A stretch of DNA of 64,000 nt from Apodemus sylvaticus (lineage: Eukaryota; Chordata; Mammalia; Rodentia; Muridae), in assembly GCF_947179515.1 (NCBI RefSeq), contig NC_067495.1, positions 84,926,160-84,990,159 on the forward strand, written 5' to 3'. Below, piece after piece: positions 22,243 through 31,676 of this stretch (the first letter of the stretch is position 1; every line of letters starts with the position of its first letter). Below the pieces are notes generated by a model. The model worked only from the letters and a program-made list of their open reading frames with translations, had not been told where the DNA came from and searched no databases. A program made the position numbers and the translations under genes.

Positions 22243-22325
22243 AGAGACTGAAGAAACGGCCATCCAGAGGCTTCCCCTCCTGCGGATCCATCCCATATAC
22301 AGTCACCAAACTCAGACACTATTGT
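22243..22325 (+). repeat. 83-bp direct repeat, copy 2
   Basis: Second copy of 21692-21774. The L1 3' untranslated region continues normally from it ('gaatgccaacaag'). Confidence 0.93.
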
Positions 22326-22544
22326 GAATGCCAACAAGTACTTGCTGATAGGAGCCTGATATAGATGTCTCCTGAGAGTCTCTTTCAGTGCCTGACAAAT
22401 ACAGAGGGGGATGCTCTTGAATATCCACTGGATTTAGCACAGGGTCCCCAACAGGGGAGTTAGAGAAAGGACCCAAGAAGCTGAAGGAGTTTGCAGCCCC
22501 ATAGGAAATAAAGAAAATATCTAATTTAAAAATATTGGAGAGAA

Positions 22545-22727
22545 GCCGGGCGGTGGTGGCGCACTCCTGTAATCCCAGCACTCTGGGAGGCAGAGGCAGG
22601 TGGATCTCTGAGTTCGAGGCCAGCCTGGTCTACAGAGTGAGTTCCAGGACAGCCAGGGCTATACAGAGAAACCCTGTCTCGAAAAAAACAAATCCAAAAA
22701 CCAACCAAACAAACAAAAAAACTTTAA
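22545..22727 (+). mobile_element. B1 SINE, first of a pair
   Basis: A young-looking B1: gccgggcggtggtggcgcac head, A and B box region, 'ctacagagtgagttccagg' and 'gaaaccctgtctc' followed by a mixed A-rich tail to about 22727. The 14 bases aaatattggagaga directly before it (22530-22543) recur only after the second B1. Confidence 0.97.
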
Positions 22728-22890
22728 GCCGGGCGGTGGTGGCGCACGCCTGTAATCCCAGCACTTGGGAGGCAGAGGCAGGCGGATTTCTGAGTTCAAG
22801 GCCAGCCTGGTCTACAGAGTGAGTTCCAGGACAGCCAGGGCTACACAGAGAAACCCTGTCTCAAAAAAACCAAATCCAAAAAAAAAAAAA
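22728..22890 (+). mobile_element. B1 SINE, second of a pair
   Basis: A second B1 in the same orientation that begins immediately after the tail of the first and ends in a pure A run. It is followed at 22891-22904 by aaatattggagaga, the duplicate of 22530-22543. The two copies differ at several positions, so they are not a simple recent tandem duplication. Confidence 0.97.
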
Positions 22891-22904
22891 AAATATTGGA
22901 GAGA

Positions 22905-25170
22905 TCAGGAATTCAAAGCCTATACCTAAGCATAGCAAAAGCAATTTATTGCAAACTAACATCCAATATCAAATAAAATGGAGAGATATTGAAGCAATCC
23001 CACTGAAATCAGGGACAAGGCAAGAATGCCCACTCTCCCCACATCTATTCAATATACCAGGCAACATGCTAGCTAGAATAATAAGACAACAAAAAGAGAT
23101 TAAGAGGAAAAAAATTGACAAAGAAGAAATAAAGGTATCACTATTTGCAGACAATATAATAGTATAGGCAAGTGACTCTCCAAATTCTTAATTTTTCTTT
23201 TATTTTATTGAATATTTTCTTTACATTTCAAATGTTTCCCCTCTGTAAGCCCCCTATCCCACTTGCCTGATTCTATGAGTGTATTCCCCAATTCACCTAC
23301 CCACTCTGACCACTCCCTGGTCTGGCATTCCCCTACAGTGAGGCATCAGCCTTCACTGAAAAAAGGGTCTTTCTTCGCATTGATGCATTATTAATCCATC
23401 CTCTGCTACATAGGTGGCTATAGTCATGGGTTTTTCCATGTGTACTCACTGGTTAGTGGTTTAGTCCCTGGGAGCTTTGAGAACTCTGGTTGGTTAACCA
23501 GAGAACTTCTCAAAATAATAAACAACTTCAGCAAAGTGGCAGATATAAAATTAACTCAAATAAATCAATAGACTTCCTTTAAACAAATAATAAACAGGCT
23601 GAGAAAGAAATTAGTGAAACAACTCCCTTTACAATAACCACAAATAATATGAAATATCTTGGATCATTCACTTAACCAAGCAAGTGAATGATCTTTATGA
23701 CAATAACTTCAAGTCTCTCAAGAAAGAAATCAAAGATCTCAGAAAATGGAGAGATCTCCCATGCTTATTGGATTCTTAGAATCGACATAGTAAAAATGGT
23801 CATTCTACCAAAGACAATCTACAGATTCAATGTACTCTCCATTAAAATCCCAAGACAATTCTTCAAAGACAAGGAAAAAGCGATTCTCAAATTCATCAGG
23901 AAAAGCAAAAAACTCAGAATAGCGAAAAGAATTCTTAACAATAAAAGAATGGTTGGGGGAATCAATATTCCTGACCTCAATCTCTACTACAGAGCAATAG
24001 CAATAAAGTATTTGTACAGAGACAGATAGGTTTATCTGTGGAATAGAACTGAAGTCCCAGAAATAAAACCACCTGCTTACACAAGCTGATCTTTCACAAA
24101 GAAGCCAAAAATATACAATGGGAAGAAACATTTTTAATAAATGGTGCTGGTCTAACTGGCTGGCTGTCAATAGAAAAATATTAATAGACCCATATTTGTC
24201 ACCCTGAACCAAGCTCAAGTCCAAGTGGATGAAGGACCTCATCATAAAACCAGATACACTGAAACTAATAGAAGAGAAACGGAGAAAAAGCCTTGAACTC
24301 ATTAGCACAGTGGGAAAATTTTCTAAACAGAATTTCAAAGATTAAGGCTCTAAGATCAAGAATTGATAAATGGTACCTCATGAAACTGTAAAGCTTCTGT
24401 AAGGCAATGGATATAGTCAATAAGACAAATCAGCATCTTACAGATTGGAAAAAATAATCTTCACTAGCCCCACATCCAAAAGAGGTCTACTATCCAAAAT
24501 ATATAAAGAACTCAAGAAACTAACCACCACCAAACCAAACAATCAATAAAAAAAAATGGAGTATGGAACTAAACTGAGAATTCACAACTGAGGAATCTCT
24601 AAGGGCTGAGAAGCACTAAAAGAAATGTTCAAATACTTTAGTGATCAGAGAAATGCAAATCAAAATGACCCTGAGATTCCACCTTACACCAGTCAGTATG
24701 CCTAAGATCAAAAACTCAGGAGAAAACAAGTACTGGTGAGGATGTGGAGAAAGAGGAACACTCCTCCACTGCTGGTGGGATTAAAAACTGCTACAACGAC
24801 TCCGGCAAACTATCTGGGGGTTCCTCAGAAAATTAGGAAGAGATTTATCTGAAGACCTAGCTATACCACTCTTGGGAATACACACAAAAATGTCCCAGCA
24901 TGGCACAGGGATTTGTGTTCAACTATGTTTATCATGGCCTTTTTTGTACTAGCCAGAAGCTAGAAACAAACCAGATGCCTCATGATAGAAAAAATGGATA
25001 GTGAAAATGTCATTCATTTATATAATGGAATACTGCTCAGCTTTTAAGAATGAGGACATCCTGAGTCTTGCATTCAAATGGATGGAACTAGAAAATATCT
25101 TCCTGAGTGTGCTATCACAGACCCAAAATGACATGCACAGTATGTACTCACTAATAAGTTTATATTAGCC
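22905..25170 (+). pseudogene. L1-F ORF2 (reverse transcriptase to C-terminus), broken
   Basis: Readable pieces: reverse transcriptase at 22949-23167, where the active-site motif reads FADN instead of FADD, then after the inserted L1 3' end the segment 23500-24029 (thumb region, 'IYRFNVLSIKIP'), and the C-terminal part to about 25170 with the cysteine-motif region near 24735-24785. Many stops and frame changes. The loss of the second active-site aspartate alone would abolish reverse transcription. Confidence 0.9.
23188..23497 (-). mobile_element. L1 3' end inserted in L1-F, minus strand
   Basis: About 310 bases of L1 3' untranslated region in minus orientation, from a T-rich left end to 'ctgggagctttgagaactctgg'. 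ORF2 of L1-F stops at about 23187 and resumes at about 23498 with no ORF2 sequence lost that I can see. I could not find a clear target-site duplication. It is the commonest kind of L1 insertion, a strongly 5'-truncated copy. Confidence 0.87.
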
Positions 25171-25385
25171 AAAAAATGTACAGGTCACCCAAGATACAGC
25201 CTAAAGAACTCAAAAATATCAACAAACTTAAGGGCCCAAGTGATGACACCTCAGTCCCACTTGGGAAGGAGAAGAAAAAGCCACAAGCGGGGAGGATGCA
25301 GTTAACTGTGAGGGAAAGGGGTAAAAATAAATTAAAAATGGTGTATAGAGCTAATCATAGAATTCTAAACAATGGTATCTAAAAT

Positions 25386-27045
25386 GATAACTTTAGTGCA
25401 AAACACTAAAAAATGCTCAACATCCTTAGTTATCTAGGAATTGCAAATTAAAATGACTCTCGACACCAATCAGAATGGCTAAGATCAAATACTTAAGGGA
25501 CAACACATGATATCAAGGATATAAAAGGGGAAGACTCCTTCATTCCTGATGGGATTACTAACTTGTATATCCACTCTGGAAATAAATTTTGTGATTTCTC
25601 TGAAAAATGGAAATACTTCTACCTGAATACCCAGCTATCCTGCTCCTGGGCATATACCCAAACAATAATCTGTCACGGACATGCAGTCCACTATGTTCAT
25701 AGCAACATTGTTCATTATATCCAGGAACTGGAAATAATCCTGATGTCCCTCAACCAAAAAATGGATCCAGACAATGTAGTTTATTTACAGAATGTAATGC
25801 TATCCAGTTATTTCAAACAAACCTATCATGAATCTTGAAGGCAAATGGGTGGAATTAGAAAACATTATCCTTAGTGAGGAAACCCAGACCCAAAAGGATG
25901 AATATGGCATATACTCACTGATAAATGGAAATTAACCATAAGGTACACAATACCTATAATATACCCCACAGACCAGAAGAAGCTAAAGAAGAAAGAAAGT
26001 CCAAATGAAGGGGCATGAACCACACTTAGAAGAGGGAACAAAATGCTCAGAGAAAGCAGAGGGATGGAGGAAAGTGGGTGGGTGAGGAAAAGGAAGGGGA
26101 GTATAGGGGCAAGCTCATTGATAGGTAGAGACAGTAATGAGAGCCAGAGGGCTAAGAGAATAAATAGAATTCTGCAACTCTGTGGGAGGGGAACCTTAGA
26201 GGCTCCTAAGAGATAATATATGTGAAAGTAAGCATAATGGCTAACAGTGGGGACATGAAACCTGAGGACCCCACTTCCTATAGCCAGACAGGGCCTCCAA
26301 TTGAGGGAGAAGAACACCAATCCACCCACAAAACTTTCTACCCAAAATTCATCCTATCTTAAAGAAATGGAGAGACAAAGATGGAACAGGGACTGAAGGA
26401 ATGTCCAACTGATAAATCACCCAACTTGAAGCCAATCCCATGGTCAAACACCAATTCCTGACATTATTAATGATATGTTGCTGTGCTTGCAGACAGGAAG
26501 TCCAACATAACTGTCTATTGAGAGGCTTTTTGAAGAAGCTGACTGAAACTGCCAGACATAACCACAGCCAAACTTTGGACAGAGGTAAGGGATACTTATG
26601 GGAGAGTTGGGTGAAGGATTTAAGGCTCTAAAGATGATGGGAACCCCAAAAGAAAACCAACAGAGTCAAATAACCTGTTCCTCTGGAACTCTAGAGACTG
26701 TGTCATCAAGCAAAACCAAAGAACACATGGGCTTGAGCAAGGCCCCCCAGCACATATGTAGCAGATATTCAGTTCAGTCTCCATGTCGTTCCCTCAACAA
26801 CCAGAGTGAAGGTTCTACCTAAAGCTGTAGCCTGACTTTGCTATCTGTTCCCCAACATTTCTGGCTTGTATGGCCTCAATGAAAAGGGACATGCCTGTCC
26901 AGGCAGAGACTTGTCGCATCAGGGTAGGGGGATACCCAGAGGACACACCCTCTCAGAGGAATAGGTAAGAGGGGACACATGCAGTTCTTTGTGAGGAGGC
27001 AGCAGGATGGAGGAAGCATTTGAATTAAATAAATACAATAATTTC
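25386..27045 (+). mobile_element. L1-L: old L1 with ORF2 C-terminus and long 3' untranslated region
   Basis: Starts in ORF2 at about 25405 ('aaaaaatgctcaacatcc'), is readable as C-terminal ORF2 at 25563-25838 and ends ORF2 near 25930. A long 3' untranslated region follows with landmarks 'agggcctccaattgagg', 'tgcttgcagacagg', 'gagaggct', 'ccccccagcacatatgtagcag' and 'gaggaaggaggcagcagg'-like end before an A-rich tail ('aaataaatacaata') near 27030. It is clearly older than L1-C and L1-G. The landmarks fit the old Lx type also seen, inverted, at 3330-4215. Confidence 0.85.
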
Positions 27046-27379
27046 AAAAAAGTATTAAATAATTAGGAAACATAAGCCACATTAGAAAATAAAACTACAA
27101 CTGATAACATTTATCACTCCATACATTTTCAGTTTGTTCACTCACATTTTATTAATAAAATAATTCTATATGGAAATATAAAATGTAAATCATAATATAT
27201 AATTTTTATATTTATAGTAAGTTTGAAATCTTACCATAGACTTCTCCAAAGCAATGTGGTAAGTTCTCTTAGAATAATACTCAATGAACATGGTACTAGT
27301 TTCATACAAATATCAATGAAAGGAATGAAATTACAAATGATAATTTCTCCAATTTTTCATTTTTAAAATATATTCTTGA
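27046..27379. other. AT-rich sequence, nothing recognised
   Basis: No supported feature. Confidence 0.5.
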
Positions 27380-27960
27380 AAATTCTATATGGTATATTTT
27401 ATCACATTCTTTCTCACCCCCTAAATCCTTCCATATTGTCACTCTCCTTTTTCCATACAATTTCATGTAATTTTATTTTTTCAATGTTTTATTTAAAATG
27501 TTTTAAATAAAATTTTATCACTTTCTAGCTTCCTTTCTCTTCTCCATCATTTCTCAGATATCTTCCTCAAAATTTCTCCCATGTTCCACCACTCTCAGGT
27601 TAATATTCTCTTCATCTTTGGTTACCATTGTTACATGCATATATACATTTTTATGTATGAATTTATATGCACAAATTAACATGAGAAAACCTGTTAAATA
27701 TGTGCTTGTTGGTGGTGTGTATATGGTTTCACTCTATATTGGCCAACCAGCAGACAATCTTATTCCTTGCAGAAGGTAATTATCTCTCATTTGTTGACTG
27801 TAGTTTTTTTCTAGGTGTGGAATCCCTAGAAATTATACCTATTCCACATCAATTTTTCTCAATATTGCCATTGTTTCAGTTTTTCTATGCCGATATTTCT
27901 CAAAGAAACTTTTTCAAAACAGACTTCTTGATATTATGGAACTTACAATAATTCTGATCC
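27380..27960 (-). mobile_element. Probable old L1 3' end, minus strand
   Basis: The order T-rich end, 'cttcctttctcttctcc', 'tctcccatgttccacc', 'tggttaccattgttacatgcatatat' and 'ttggccaaccagcagacaatc' resembles the 3' end of an old murine L1. The block 46290-46735 shares the general layout. Strong divergence leaves the assignment open. Confidence 0.45.
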
Positions 27961-28037
27961 CTATTCCATACTCTTTTCTAAGCCATATATATGGGAGATG
28001 TAGTGTGTATGTATCCACTGGGGTTGCAATCTTGTCT

Positions 28038-28285
28038 TAATTAAATTTCTATTGTTGTGATAAAGCATTGGGACTAAGTCAGGATAAAAAAGGAAAACAC
28101 TTAGCTTGTCTTACATTTTCAGAGACTTAGATTCAATGATGGTATAGTAAAAATCAGCTTGAGAACTCACACAATGAGTCAGAGACAGGCAGACAGACAC
28201 TGAGAACTAGGCAAAGTTCAAAGAGTCTTTTGAAATCTAGGAATTTGTCATCACTAATAACATCTTCCAACAAGATCATATCTTC
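28038..28285 (-). mobile_element. Probable degenerate MaLR-like LTR, minus strand
   Basis: 'tttctattgttgtgataaagc', 'aaaacacttagcttg', 'cagagacttag' and 'gagacaggcagacagacac' appear in the order found in reversed MaLR LTRs of rodents. Ends are not defined and no duplication was found. Confidence 0.45.
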
Positions 28286-28433
28286 TAAACTTTTTAAAAT
28301 AGTATGTATATATATACATGCACTTGGAAATGAATTTTCTTTTAGTCTATGGTTCTTGTGGGATTAAATTCTGCCCAAAATATATTAATTGCCATATTGA
28401 ATTAAGAATGAGAAATTTTCTTCCAAATAATTG

Positions 28434-28438
28434 GTCAG
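28434..28438 (+). repeat. Target-site duplication of outer LTR, left copy
   Basis: gtcag, repeated at 29167-29171. Five bases is the usual length for ERVL/MaLR elements. Confidence 0.8.
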
Positions 28439-29166
28439 TGTCTTAGGGTATCCATTGATGTGAGGAGACACCATGATCAAAGCAACTCTTAAGGACCTTT
28501 AATTTTGGCTGGCTTTCAGGCTCAGAGGTTTAGTCCATTATCATCATTTTGGGAAGAATGCCAGTGTATAGGCAGGCATGGTAATAGAGGAGCTGTGAGT
28601 TCTACTTCTTTTTCCAAAGGCATACCAGAGAAAACTGTTTTCTACGCAGCCAAGGGAAGTGTCTCAAAGCCCACTGTACTGGCTAGTTTCTTGTGTCAGC
28701 TTGACACATGCTGGAGTTATCACAAAGAAAGGAGTTTCAGTTGGGGAAGTGCCTCCATGAGATCCAGCCATGGGGCATTTTCTCAATTAGTGATCCTTGT
28801 GGGTGGTTCCACCTTTGGGCTGGTGCTCTTGGGTTCTATAAGAGAGCAGGCTGAGCAAGCCAGGGGAAGCAAGCCAGTTAGAAACATCCCTCCATGGCCT
28901 CTGCATCAGCCCCTGCTTCCTGAGCTGCTTGAGTTCCAGTCCTGACTTCCTTTAGTGATGAACTGTGACATGGAAGTGTAAGCTCAATAAACCCTTTCCT
29001 CCCCAACTTGCTTCTTGGTCATGATGTTTGTGCAGGAATAGAAACCCTGACTAAGACACCCACCCCCAAAGTGAAACATTTCCTCTAATAAGGCTACCAC
29101 TGCTCTAATAGGGCCATATCTCTTAATAGTGCAACTACCTGGACCAAGCATATTCAAACCAGCACA
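28439..29166 (-). mobile_element. Outer LTR, MaLR-like, interrupted by a second LTR
   Basis: A solo LTR with TG...CA ends in minus orientation, in two parts, 28439-28674 and 29064-29166 (about 340 bases without the insertion). Read on the minus strand it runs from tgtgctggtttgaatatgc through 'gatgataatggactaaacc' and 'aattaaaggtcc' (polyadenylation-signal region) to 'taccctaagaca'. gtcag flanks it on both sides. There is no internal proviral sequence, so the provirus was lost by recombination between LTRs or only the LTR remains. Confidence 0.85.
28675..29058 (+). mobile_element. Inner solo LTR, MaLR-like, 384 bp
   Basis: TG...CA ends and a 5-base duplication cccac at 28670-28674 and 29059-29063. 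Within it a TATA-like element (tataag, 28838-28843) and AATAAA (28986-28991) lie about 150 bases apart in plus orientation, as in an LTR with U3, R and U5. It interrupts the outer LTR and so inserted later. A reversed and more diverged relative is at 57692-58066. Confidence 0.88.
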
Positions 29167-29171
29167 GTCAG

Positions 29172-29879
29172 GATTGTGCAATAAACCTTCAAAACAATAT
29201 ATTGATTGTTATTGTAGCCCTTGCATACCTAGAAAGTGTTGAAAGAGGGCCACTCTTACAGAAGACACTGTACATCAAGGACTTAGGACTTGGATGATTC
29301 AAACAGGATCTGACCTGAAAGATTTTTACTGTGGTCTGGACCCCATGATTCTGGATAATACCTTACAAAATGCCAAGGGAGAAAAACAAACAGTCCTTCT
29401 GCAGTTGTGCTATCTATAAACCTCAGCAATTATCATTACAACTACAAGCATGGTAGTATACACAAAAAAGCTTCAGGAAGTGGCCCTCAATATTCAGTGG
29501 TAATCAACTACCTATGTTGACTCATGACTCACTCAATAGGATGGGAATTATGAATAGAACTAGAAAGACAGACATGTTCCTGAGGCTAGTGAAGCTACAT
29601 TCCCAATGATAGTCTCATATTCACAGATAAATTTAGCTGTCCATTATCAATGAAGTGTCTCTTTACAGCAAAGGAATACCATCTTTGTTAGGATACAAAC
29701 AAAAAGAAAAGATAAAATATACTATAAAGGTATGCGGTCTGTTGCACTGGGCAAGGGTAATAGGTCAACATATAGTACTTGTTTACTAAGTGCAAACTTC
29801 AGTTTATGAGATACCAGGATTACAAAATGGAAGCACAAAAATGAGAAAGAAGGGAGGAGGGAAGGAAAAGAGAAAGAAA
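29172..29879. other. Unassigned sequence
   Basis: About 700 bases with more even composition than most spacers of the window. I see no gene or SINE. It may hold an old repeat, since its short segments look like transposon-derived DNA, but I cannot name one. Confidence 0.45.
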
Positions 29880-29960
29880 TAATGAAAGAAAGGAAGGAAG
29901 GAAGAAAGGAAGGAAGGAAGGAAGGAAGGAAGGAAGGAAGGAAGGAAGGAAGGAAGGAAG
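29880..29960 (+). repeat. (AAGG)n microsatellite
   Basis: About 15 GAAG/AAGG units, nearly perfect from 29910 onward, bordered on both sides by purine-rich sequence. Confidence 0.95.
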
Positions 29961-30676
29961 AGGGGAAACAGAAAATGGGAAAAGACAAGAAAAAACAAAC
30001 AATTCCAAAACATGCTTCCTTAAAAGAATTTCACTGCTCTCTCCTTTTCAGGGTACACTGAAAATGCTAGAACAAGGATTATGGAATATAAGTTTAAAAT
30101 AATGAGTCTAAAAAACAAACTATTAAATGAAGGAAATTCAGCAGTCTTCCTCTAAATCCTCAAGAACATGATTGGTTTGAGCAGAAATAGAATATATCAA
30201 AAAATAATTAAATAAATAATTTATTAAAAAGAAACCCCGAGTAAAGCAACTCAAGTAGAAACCATTCATTAAGCATGGACTCTCTGATTACATTTTCATT
30301 TATATGCATTTAGTCAAGACCTCTGAATGCCATTATACTCACATTTTATGTCATTTCAGTCTAAATCACAAGTCAAAAGAAACAAAGAAAATTTGTTTTA
30401 TAGTACCTAATGGACATGTAAATTTTTGTGGGATCATTTATTATATGCAAGTAGTTATTTTGATATATGCTAATTGACTCAACTTATTTAAGATTTAAAC
30501 TAGATTGAAATCTTGCTCTTCAATTTACAGTCTTCAAATATCTCTCAACCTTTTACTCATAATACCTCTATTATGCTTTTTATAATTTTATAATTTTTGA
30601 TATTTTGATAGTGATAAATGATGGTATGATATGACAGTAAGATATAATCAGAAACTCTTTTACTAACTCATTAGTG
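29961..30676. other. Unassigned AT-rich sequence
   Basis: No supported gene, RNA or repeat. Confidence 0.5.
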
Positions 30677-30870
30677 AGGCTGTAGAGATTGCTCAGTGAT
30701 TGACAACACTGGCAACTTTTCTATAGTACCAAGAAAGGTACTGGAGGCTTAAAACTATATTTAAATCATTCCAGGTTATCCAAATCCTCCTCTTCTGGTC
30801 TCAGTGGGCATCTGGTCCATACAAGGTTAGCATATATATTTAGGCAAAATACTCATATGACTAAAATATT
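30677..30870 (+). mobile_element. Old B2/B3-type SINE
   Basis: 'gaggctgtagagattgctcag' head, then 'atcctcctcttctggtctc' and 'gggcatctgg' in B2/B3 order on the plus strand. Strongly diverged, and no clear duplication. Confidence 0.7.
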
Positions 30871-30982
30871 TAAAAATACCTTAAGAAGCTGAATTAGATT
30901 TTTGTAACATGTCTATTAAATATACATAGCATTAGAAACAAAAATTGTAAAATCTTTAAAAATCTTCGTTTAATGTTAAGAT

Positions 30983-30996
30983 AAAATAGTAAATCA
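30983..30996 (+). repeat. Target-site duplication of L1-G, left copy
   Basis: aaaatagtaaatca, identical to 37027-37040. Its left edge at/aaaa fits the L1 endonuclease preference. Confidence 0.97.
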
Positions 30997-31307
30997 CACA
31001 GCACAGCTCATTCCTGTGGTGCGGAGCTTGGGATTCAGTCCTGAGGCCTCTGGCGGTGGCCCTCAGGCCTCTCCGCTTCCAGATCCAGATCAGCCTGAGC
31101 GGCAGCACCACATCTCCAGGTCCTGGGGGAGGCAAGTGGGGCTTCCGGGCAGCCAGCGGGAGAAGTCAGTGTGCTCTGGTGAATCCAGCGGGGCCCCAGC
31201 AGGAGCCTTCAGGCACCAGCTTTGGGATCTGAACAGCCTGGGACACAGCGCTCAGTCTCCAGGAAGTGCAGGAGACCTGGTGTGCACCCAGAGGCGGTCT
31301 GGGAGCT
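30997..31307 (+). promoter_or_regulatory. L1-G promoter monomer 1 (311 bp)
   Basis: Starts with cacagcacagctcattcc directly after the target-site duplication and ends where the same words begin again at 31308. It is GC-rich. A 5' end on a monomer boundary suggests near-full-length reverse transcription. Confidence 0.9.
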
Positions 31308-31676
31308 CACAGCACAGCTCATTCCTCTGACATGGAGCTTAGGCTTCAGTCCTGAGGCCTCTGGTGGTGGCCCTCAGACCTCTCCGCTTCCGGATCCAGA
31401 TCAGGCTGAGCAGCAGCACTACATCTCCAGGTCCTGAAAGGGGGAGGTGAGGTTTCCCAGAGGCCAGCAGGGAGAGGTCGGTGTGCTCCAGTGGATCCAG
31501 TGGGCCCCAGCAGGAGCCTTCAGGTGTCTGCTTCTGGGTCTGAACAGCCTGGACAACAGCAACCTGTCTCCAGGCAGTGCAGGAGGTAAGCTGTGCACCA
31601 GAGGCCACCTGGGAAGGGGCAGCTTGCACTGGTGAGTCCAGCATTGACAACACCAACTAACACCAGTGAGAACTAG
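31308..31676 (+). promoter_or_regulatory. L1-G promoter monomer 2 and linker to ORF1
   Basis: The second monomer covers 31308 to about 31615. It shares with monomer 1 'ctgaggcctctgg(c/t)ggtggccctcag', 'ctctccgcttcc' and 'ccccagcaggagccttcagg', with scattered differences. A linker of about 60 bases, 'tccagcattgacaacacc...' leads to the ORF1 ATG at 31677. Tandem monomers act additively in rodent L1 promoters, so a two-monomer copy may be a weak to moderate promoter. Confidence 0.88.

Larger units (their letters stand above)
19566..22530 (+). mobile_element. L1-E: plus-strand L1 with internal deletion
   Basis: Contains a 5' untranslated region (19566-20034), ORF1, the first 300 bases of ORF2, then 3' untranslated region from 21618 to a tail-like 'ataaagaaaatatctaat' at about 22507-22526. 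Everything from the endonuclease to the end of ORF2 is missing. The 3' untranslated region also lacks its last part and carries a 468-base foreign block. It is a different, older lineage from L1-C and L1-G, with a long 3' untranslated region of the kind 'gatgctcttgaatatccactgg'. Confidence 0.9.
22531..25385 (+). mobile_element. L1-F: 5'-truncated L1 carrying other insertions
   Basis: ORF2 from the middle of the reverse transcriptase to the end and the first part of a 3' untranslated region ('cagtcccacttgggaagg'). It is broken by the B1 pair (22545-22890) and by a minus-strand L1 3' end (23188-23497). The 3' untranslated region stops near 25385 where another L1 begins. The 3' untranslated region belongs to the same long type as the one in L1-N. 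Confidence 0.88.

Noticed and set aside
23187..23498. The minus-strand L1 3' end in L1-F as another twin-priming arm
   Set aside because: ORF2 of L1-F is continuous across it in the same orientation on both sides, so it is a separate insertion and not an inversion of L1-F.
25871..26329. 152-codon open frame on the minus strand
   Set aside because: Antisense to the 3' untranslated region of L1-L; no protein family recognised.
28505..28945. 146-codon open frame
   Set aside because: It reads through the border between the outer and the inner LTR; neither codes for protein.
29722..30013. Phe-Leu-Pro-Ser repeat proteins on the minus strand
   Set aside because: Translations of the AAGG microsatellite in three frames.
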